From Granulicella paludicola (GTDB lineage: Bacteria; Acidobacteriota; Terriglobia; Terriglobales; Acidobacteriaceae), in the NCBI RefSeq assembly GCF_025685545.1, contig NZ_JAGSYC010000022.1:62001-126000 (forward strand): DNA of 64,000 nucleotides, read 5' to 3'. The position numbers and the translations under genes were made by a program. Each line of letters starts with the position of its first letter. Within the stretch, counting starts at the first letter, position 1. Under the pieces are notes generated by a model, which was given only the letters and a program-made list of their open reading frames with translations, had not been told where the DNA came from and made no database searches. Positions 59,069-64,000 of this stretch are shown one piece after another.

Positions 59069-59776
59069 ATGACACGACGCCGATGGATCGCCGACAGCCG
59101 TACCGACACAACCGCAACCCTTACCGGTGATCAGGCGGTCCACCTTGCGCGTGTGCTGCGAGCGCAGCCTGGACAAATCTTTGATGTAGTTGCGGGCGGG
59201 TTTTTGCACCGCGCCGAGGTTCTGTCGGTGAACGAAGAGTCCGTCGTCTTCACGCTCCATGAAGAACTCGAAGCCGAAGCTGCGCTACCCGTGCACCTGC
59301 TGATGGCGGTCTTCAAGTTCGATCACATGGAATGGGGCATCGAGAAGGCGACTGAGCTTGGCGCAGCGCGGATCACTCCTGTACTCGCACGCAGAACCGA
59401 GAAGCACCTGGCGCAGGCAGCAGCCAAACGCGTGGAGCGCTGGCGACGCATCACACTCGAAGCTTCGAAGCAGTCGCGACGAACGGATGTGCCGACCATC
59501 GACGAGCCGATGCCATTGAAGCTCGCGCTTAGTCACGTGACCTCGGAGACGAAGCTGCTACTTGCAGAGACCGAACAGGAAAATTCTTTGCGCGCCGCCT
59601 TACAGGGTGAAGTTTCGCGTGTCTCGCTCGCCATTGGCCCCGAAGGCGGATGGACGCCAGAGGAGATGAGCCTCTTCAGCGGGAGCGGCTGGCAGCCTGT
59701 AACCCTTGGCCCAAGAATCCTGCGAGCGGAGACAGCAGCCATCGCAGGCCTCGCTATCTGCGCCGCCTTGCTTTAA
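59069..59776 (+). CDS. rsmE: 16S rRNA m3U1498 methyltransferase
   Basis: Methylates N3 of U1498 in 16S rRNA. 235 residues. N-terminal PUA-like domain (QAVHLARVLRAQPGQIF), then a SPOUT fold with the trefoil signature SLAIGPEGGWTPEE near residue 185 and LGPRILRAETAAI. Start MTRRRWIADS at 59069; an open frame runs upstream through the candidate small RNA but its sequence is not conserved-looking. It is followed by a bidirectional terminator shared with dnaJ. Confidence 0.93.
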   Translation: MTRRRWIADSRTDTTATLTGDQAVHLARVLRAQPGQIFDVVAGGFLHRAEVLSVNEESVVFTLHEELEAEAALPVHLLMAVFKFDHMEWGIEKATELGAARITPVLARRTEKHLAQAAAKRVERWRRITLEASKQSRRTDVPTIDEPMPLKLALSHVTSETKLLLAETEQENSLRAALQGEVSRVSLAIGPEGGWTPEEMSLFSGSGWQPVTLGPRILRAETAAIAGLAICAALL

Positions 59777-59790
59777 GAAGCTCCGCACAA

Positions 59791-59824
59791 TAAAAAGCCC
59801 CACCTTGCGGCGGGGCTTTTTTGT
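59791..59824. terminator. bidirectional intrinsic terminator between rsmE and dnaJ
   Basis: AAAAAGCCCC-ACC and GG-CGGGGCTTTTTT form a stem with a short loop and flanking A and T runs on both sides, so it can stop rsmE (plus) and dnaJ (minus) transcripts. Confidence 0.88.
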
Positions 59825-59839
59825 TTCGGTCCATAAGCG

Positions 59840-60976
59840 CTAGCTGAACATCTCTTTCACCTTGCCGAAGAGACCGCGGGAATGCGGTGTGTTCTCCACG
59901 GCAATGGTTTCGCTCAGCTGCTTCATCAATTCCCTCTGCTGCTTACTCAGCTTCGCCGGGGTCTGTACACGGACCTCGACGATGAGGTCGCCCTTGCCAT
60001 GCGAGTTCAGGTGAGGCACCCCCTTGCTGCGGAGTTTGAACTCGCGACCGCTCTGAGTGCCTTCAGGAATCTTCAGTGTCTCGGTGCCATCAAGCGTCTC
60101 AATGTCGATCTCCGTGCCGAGCGCCGCCTGCGGGAAGCTGATGGGAATAACGCAATGCAGGTCATCGCCATCGCGCTCGAAGAACCTGTGCGCCTTCACG
60201 TCCAGCACCACGTAGAAGTCGCCAGCCGGACCGCCAAAGCGGCCGGCTTCACCTTCACCGGAGTAGCGGATGCGCGTCTCCTGCTCCACGCCGGCGGGCA
60301 CCTTCACGTTGATCGTATGCTCGCGAGTGACGCGCGTATCGCCCTTGCAGGTAGTGCAGGGATTGCGAATAACCGAGCCCGTACCACTGCACACCGGACA
60401 GGTGCGCGCAACGGAGAAGAATCCCTGCTGCGATCGGATCTGGCCGCGTCCACCGCACTGCTGGCAGGCCTCCGGCTGCTTGCCGTTAGCGGAGCCTGTG
60501 CCCTTGCAGTCGTCGCAGGTTTCTGCGCGACGGATCGTGATCTCGCGCTCGACACCAAAAACAGCCTCTTCGAACTCGAGCTTCATCTGGAACTGCATGT
60601 CGCGGCCACGCTGCTGCCGTGACGGACGGCGACCACCGCTGCCGCCCATGTTGAACATCTCGCCGAAGAGATCTCCGAAGATGTCCCCTAGATCGCCCTG
60701 TCCCTGGAACGGATTGCCGCCGCCGGGGAAACCGCCTGCGCCATTTACACCAGCATGACCGTAGCGGTCGTAGGCTGCGCGCTTGTCCGCGTCGGAGAGC
60801 ACCGAGTAGGCCTCGCTGCACGCCTTGAACTTCTCCTCGGCCTCGGGATTGTTCGGGTTGCGGTCGGGGTGGTACTGCATGGCAAGCTTGCGATACGCGG
60901 TCTTGATTTCGCCATCGGAGGCGGTGCGCTCGACGCTCAGGATTTCGTAGTAATCGGTCTTCATAGTTGCAGGCAT
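59840..60976 (-). CDS. dnaJ: chaperone DnaJ
   Basis: DnaK co-chaperone. The J-domain has YHPDRNPN near residue 35, then a Gly/Phe-rich region ([20 protein letters not shown]), four zinc-binding repeats ([32 protein letters not shown]; the last lacks its final Gly), and the C-terminal peptide-binding domain. 378 residues is normal. Starts at 60976 and 60964 (MKTDYYEIL) are both possible. The gene follows grpE, but no dnaK lies between or beside them. Confidence 0.96.
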   Translation of the reverse strand: MPATMKTDYYEILSVERTASDGEIKTAYRKLAMQYHPDRNPNNPEAEEKFKACSEAYSVLSDADKRAAYDRYGHAGVNGAGGFPGGGNPFQGQGDLGDIFGDLFGEMFNMGGSGGRRPSRQQRGRDMQFQMKLEFEEAVFGVEREITIRRAETCDDCKGTGSANGKQPEACQQCGGRGQIRSQQGFFSVARTCPVCSGTGSVIRNPCTTCKGDTRVTREHTINVKVPAGVEQETRIRYSGEGEAGRFGGPAGDFYVVLDVKAHRFFERDGDDLHCVIPISFPQAALGTEIDIETLDGTETLKIPEGTQSGREFKLRSKGVPHLNSHGKGDLIVEVRVQTPAKLSKQQRELMKQLSETIAVENTPHSRGLFGKVKEMFS

Positions 60977-61026
60977 AGGAATGGATCGGCACTTCGTACT
61001 TCGGCAGAAAGTTGTCTACAGAATAG

Positions 61027-61569
61027 CTACTCGCTCTTTTGTGCGGTGTTAACAGCAATGCGAACCAGGGCAGGGCGAAGGAGTTTGTCGCGCAACTTAT
61101 AGCCACGACGAATCTCTTCGAGGACCTGATGGTCAGGATGCTCAACGGTTTCGATGCTGCCGAGCGCCTCGTGGATTCGCGGATCGAACTGCGAGCCGAC
61201 TGTCTCGACGGTTTGCACCTGGAGCGTGCGCAGCGCCTCTTCCATTTGCTTGAGGATCAGTTGCACGCCAGCCCGAAGCTGGGCGACATCGCCATCGGCC
61301 TTCAACGCCAGAGCGAAGTTGTCCATTACGCCGAGGAACGGCTCGATCGCCGACTGCGTGGCGTGATCGCGGCTGTCCTGACGCTCCTTCTGCTCACGTT
61401 TACGGGCATTATCGAATTCGGCCTGCAGGCGAGCGAGGCGATCGGTCAGCTGATCGCGTTCGCCACGCAGCTGCTCGAGCTCCGCGCCGGTCTCTTCTCC
61501 CGCATTGATGGTTTCGACATTGGTCTGATCGTTGGTCTCGGTCGGGTCTTGAATCTGCTCGGTACTCAT
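61027..61569 (-). CDS. grpE: nucleotide exchange factor GrpE
   Basis: DnaK nucleotide-exchange factor. 180 residues from the ATG at 61569 (MSTEQIQDP), chosen because AAGGA lies nine bases upstream; ATG 61647 adds 26 residues. An acidic disordered N-terminus leads to the long dimer helix (ELEQLRGERDQLTDRLARLQ, AEFDNARKREQKER), then the head with HEALGSIETVEHPDHQVLEE and RGYKLRDKLLRPALVRI. It lies between hrcA and dnaJ on the same strand, a classical heat-shock operon minus dnaK. Confidence 0.93.
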   Translation of the reverse strand: MSTEQIQDPTETNDQTNVETINAGEETGAELEQLRGERDQLTDRLARLQAEFDNARKREQKERQDSRDHATQSAIEPFLGVMDNFALALKADGDVAQLRAGVQLILKQMEEALRTLQVQTVETVGSQFDPRIHEALGSIETVEHPDHQVLEEIRRGYKLRDKLLRPALVRIAVNTAQKSE

Positions 61570-61775
61570 AGATGTGTCCTTTTCGTTGTTCGTGCTTCTT
61601 GAAGACCACTGCTCGAAGCGGGCTTTCAAGTCTGCCAAAGTCGTCATGGGGAGATTCCTGTCTCGGCGCTGCAGCGCATCTTGCCGAACGCGACAAACTC
61701 GCGCTTGGGCGAATATCCCACCATCTAGTGTCTCTTAATCTGCTGGCAAACGTCTTGGGTCGTTTTTGAAACGCT

Positions 61776-62855
61776 TTACGGAATTACACCGTCCACCAAT
61801 TCCCCTGAGGTATTTCGATGCAGAATCCGGGCGATGTACCCGACAGCGTCGATTGCATTCTGATAATGCATGCGCTGAGGACCGAGAATAGCGACGGTTC
61901 CCAGCGCCTCACCCTCCAGACCGGCAGCACGTGCAGGGGCAGCAATCAGCACCAGACCCGCCATGCTCGGGTCCTGCTGGTCGAGATCGAAGACGACACG
62001 AACGGAGTCCTGCCGAGCATCGACATAGGCGCTCAGCAGCTCGATCAGCCTCTGTTTCTCTTCAAGCGCCGACAGCATCGCACGCAGACGCTCGCGATCT
62101 TCCGGCAGGCCGATCAGGTTCGTCACACCGCCAATATAGACCGCCTGCTGCGTGCTGCCAGGAGGTACCGCCTGCGACCATAGTGCGCTGGCATCAGCAA
62201 GTTGCTGATAGGCATTGCGCTCCTGCTCGATGCGGCGCGATAGCTCCGAGCGAACGCGATCGATGTTCCAGCCGCGAAAGTGCTCGTTCAAGAAATTAGC
62301 GGCCGTCTCCAGCTGCACGCTCGATAAGTCCTGATCGAGCGCCAGCACGCGATCACGGACCATGCCGCTGCGCGTGACGACCACCGCGAGCACACGCTGC
62401 GCGGTGAGGCGACTGAAGTGGATGTGCTCCAGAAGATCCGTCGACGCAGCAGCACCGATAGCGAGACCTACTCCGCTCGAGAGCGCGGCAAGTACATGCG
62501 AGGTGCGTTCGAGCAGCGCCGACGCGCCTGCAACGCCCGCAAAGGAGGTGTCGATCTGAGAGTGCAACTGCGTCTGCAGCGCGGTGTGCGGCGCCGCTTG
62601 CCGGCCGGTGAGATTGGCTACATAGAGGCGAAACGCCGCCGCCGATGGAATCCGCCCGGCGGAAGTGTGTGGTTGCTCGAGCAGCCCTGCGTCGGCCAGC
62701 TCGGCCATCTCATTACGGATAGTGGCCGAACTGATCGATCCGGCAAAGACCGTCTGCGCAAGGGTGCCGGAGCTCACAGGCTCGCCAGTGGCAATGTAGC
62801 TGTCGATGATCGCGGTAAGGATCTCGCGCTGCCGGGTTGTGATGGGTCTCGCCAT
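61776..62855 (-). CDS. hrcA: heat-shock repressor HrcA
   Basis: Represses heat-shock genes by binding CIRCE elements, and is reset by GroEL in studied species. 359 residues: an N-terminal winged helix (TTRQREILTAIIDSYI, SSATIRNEMAELADAGLLEQPHTSAGR) and a C-terminal GAF-like dimer domain (IGGVTNLIGLPEDRERLRAML). I found no CIRCE inverted repeat (TTAGCACTC-N9-GAGTGCTAA) in the window, so its operators may be elsewhere, for example at groESL. It follows mrp by about 40 bases. Confidence 0.95.
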   Translation of the reverse strand: MARPITTRQREILTAIIDSYIATGEPVSSGTLAQTVFAGSISSATIRNEMAELADAGLLEQPHTSAGRIPSAAAFRLYVANLTGRQAAPHTALQTQLHSQIDTSFAGVAGASALLERTSHVLAALSSGVGLAIGAAASTDLLEHIHFSRLTAQRVLAVVVTRSGMVRDRVLALDQDLSSVQLETAANFLNEHFRGWNIDRVRSELSRRIEQERNAYQQLADASALWSQAVPPGSTQQAVYIGGVTNLIGLPEDRERLRAMLSALEEKQRLIELLSAYVDARQDSVRVVFDLDQQDPSMAGLVLIAAPARAAGLEGEALGTVAILGPQRMHYQNAIDAVGYIARILHRNTSGELVDGVIP

Positions 62856-62895
62856 ACCTGATTAAAGCTTACGCTCCTCGTCAAGTGGCTACGGC

Positions 62896-63726
62896 CTAGC
62901 TGATCTCGAAAACGTCCTCGGAGTTCGCTGCGATCTGCTCGGCGCGGGCAACAACCTTCTCCGCAATGGCGAGGAACTCCCTGCCGCGGGCCGAGCTATC
63001 GCCAGCGAGCGATGCAGGCAAGCCACGATCACCGCCTTCGCGCACAGCGGGGTCCATATCGATCGAGCCGAGGAACGGCAGCTTGTACTGCTTCGCCGTC
63101 TGCTCCGTCGAGCCAGCGCCAAAGACATCGAGTACGGTGCCATCGGGCAGCGTCATCTGGCTCATGTTCTCCACGAGACCGATGACCTCAACGTTCACCT
63201 GGTGGAACATCTCCAGGGCCTTGCGCGCATCCTGCAGCGCGACGGACGAGCCTGTCGAGACGACGACAGCTCCAGTGAGCGGCACAGTCTGCACGAGCGA
63301 GATCACGACATCCCCGGTTCCCGGAGGCAGGTCGACGACGAGGTAATCGAGTTCTCCCCAGAGCACCTGCTGCAGGAACTGGCGGATGATCTGATGCAGC
63401 ATCGGCCCACGCATCACCATAGGCTTGTCGCCGGGGCTGATGAGCGCCATCGAGATGAACTTCACACCGTGGCCGACGAGCGGCTCGATCATGTTGCCTT
63501 CGAGGATGTTCGGCTGACGCGTCTGTCCAAGCATGGTCGGCACATTCGGGCCGTAGATGTCCGCGTCGATCACGCCTACACGATGACCCAGCTTGGCGAG
63601 CGAGATGGCAAGGTTTACCGCGACGGTCGTCTTACCGACTCCGCCCTTGCCTGAACCGACGGCGATAACGTGCTGAATTCCGGGCAGAGCCTGCGGGCCC
63701 GGCGCTGCTGCTTGCGAATGTGCCAT
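62896..63726 (-). CDS. Mrp/NBP35-family iron-sulfur carrier ATPase
   Basis: Scaffold that assembles or delivers Fe-S clusters. 276 residues from ATG 63726 (MAHSQAAAPG), with AGAGG nearby. Deviant Walker A GKGGVGKTTVAVNLA near residue 27, IDADIYGPNVPTMLG, and VDLPPGTGDVVISLVQ (Walker B region). Unlike longer Mrp proteins there is no N-terminal MIP18 domain, and the C-terminal CxxC motif is not present; VENMSQMTLPDG stands at the place where ENMS is often followed by cysteines. Cluster binding is therefore uncertain. Confidence 0.9.
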   Translation of the reverse strand: MAHSQAAAPGPQALPGIQHVIAVGSGKGGVGKTTVAVNLAISLAKLGHRVGVIDADIYGPNVPTMLGQTRQPNILEGNMIEPLVGHGVKFISMALISPGDKPMVMRGPMLHQIIRQFLQQVLWGELDYLVVDLPPGTGDVVISLVQTVPLTGAVVVSTGSSVALQDARKALEMFHQVNVEVIGLVENMSQMTLPDGTVLDVFGAGSTEQTAKQYKLPFLGSIDMDPAVREGGDRGLPASLAGDSSARGREFLAIAEKVVARAEQIAANSEDVFEIS

Positions 63727-63757
63727 GCGTTGCCTCTTCTTTAGTTCTGAATGCTGT

Positions 63758-64000
63758 TTAGATGTGCCACTCGGGGGTGAGCGTCGCGCGGTTTTCTTTC
63801 TTGCGCGCAACCTCGCCGGAGCGCATCTCGCGGCGGTTGCCTGCATCTTCGAAACGTCGCTTCTGGTGCTCGGTCTCAGGAATGATGTGCGGCACGGTGA
63901 GGCGCTTACCGGTATGATCGAGCGCTACAAAGGTGAGATAAGCGGAGGCCACGTGGCGATAGGTCTGCTCGCGGACATCCTCGACCATGGCCTTCACACC
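63758..64000 (-). CDS. acyl-CoA thioesterase (hotdog fold), C-terminal part
   Basis: The gene enters from beyond the window's right edge; only the last 80 or so residues are visible. The hotdog-fold end of the YciA/acyl-CoA hydrolase group is recognisable: the segment VEDVREQTYRHVASAYLTFV and the closing RLTVPHIIPETEHQKRRFEDA. It would hydrolyse acyl-CoA to free acid and CoA in the cytoplasm. The stop is at 63758, 31 bases upstream (in transcription, downstream) of the mrp start, so the two may be co-transcribed. Confidence 0.8.
   Translation of the reverse strand, partial: GVKAMVEDVREQTYRHVASAYLTFVALDHTGKRLTVPHIIPETEHQKRRFEDAGNRREMRSGEVARKKENRATLTPEWHI

Overview
The window looks like a piece of a chromosome from an Acidobacteriota bacterium, most likely class Terriglobia (Granulicella/Terriglobus/Edaphobacter type). 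The evidence is a TIGR03435-type secreted protein (a family concentrated in soil acidobacteria), a short omega subunit of acidobacterial type, many secreted S9/S10 peptidases, about 60% G+C, and short palindromic spacer repeats containing GTCAT(T/C)CTGAGCG. Nearly all of it is genes on both strands. I found no rRNA, tRNA, CRISPR array or insertion sequence.

Layout. 1-8060: a cell-wall/chitin amino-sugar locus with a GH20 hexosaminidase, NagA, and a 1457-residue protein fusing a sodium:solute symporter, a beta-lactamase-fold serine hydrolase and a NamZ (DUF1343) domain. 8341-8691: a small secreted coiled-coil protein. 8862-15779 (minus): F1 plus stalk genes of ATP synthase (b', b, delta, alpha, gamma, beta, epsilon) with a low-GC membrane ORF between gamma and beta; the a and c subunits are not here. 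16181-18013 (minus): hfq-hflX. 18236-21813: a DegT aminotransferase, an SH3 lipoprotein and RNase PH. 22238-25430: a three-gene phosphorelay-like module (soluble histidine kinase, NtrC-like regulator with a degenerate GAFTGA loop, and a protein resembling a receiver plus kinase-dimerisation helix but lacking both phospho-acceptors). 25807-26796: tagatose-bisphosphate aldolase. 26934-31066: two tandem exported POTRA-type proteins, one with a roughly 500-residue Pro/Ala/Lys linker. 31212-32368: a frameshifted acyltransferase. 32446-36439: ylxP, rbfA, nrnA-like and an ArnT-like glycosyltransferase. 36526-38213: GNAT, alkyltransferase-like and a small GNAT gene. 38266-39792: guaB (minus).

39942-48488 is more accessory: S9 peptidase, TIGR03435 protein, an orphan T4 gp19/eCIS-type tail-tube protein, an IPT-NHL propeller, a small membrane protein, an S10 peptidase and a J-motif coiled-coil protein. 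48525-53768 returns to housekeeping: cinA, plsY, gpsA, a one-helix membrane protein, rho and rpoZ. 54312-59776: comM, mmcQ-sdaA, a methyltransferase, a candidate small RNA with its own promoter and terminator, and rsmE. 59840-64000 (minus): dnaJ, grpE, hrcA, mrp and the end of an acyl-CoA thioesterase gene.

The most unusual parts are the three-domain salvage fusion with spacer repeats read as its inter-domain linkers, the degenerate signalling module, the paired POTRA proteins, the orphan tube protein, and the candidate RNA upstream of rsmE. All functions are inferred from reading protein motifs; no database search was run.
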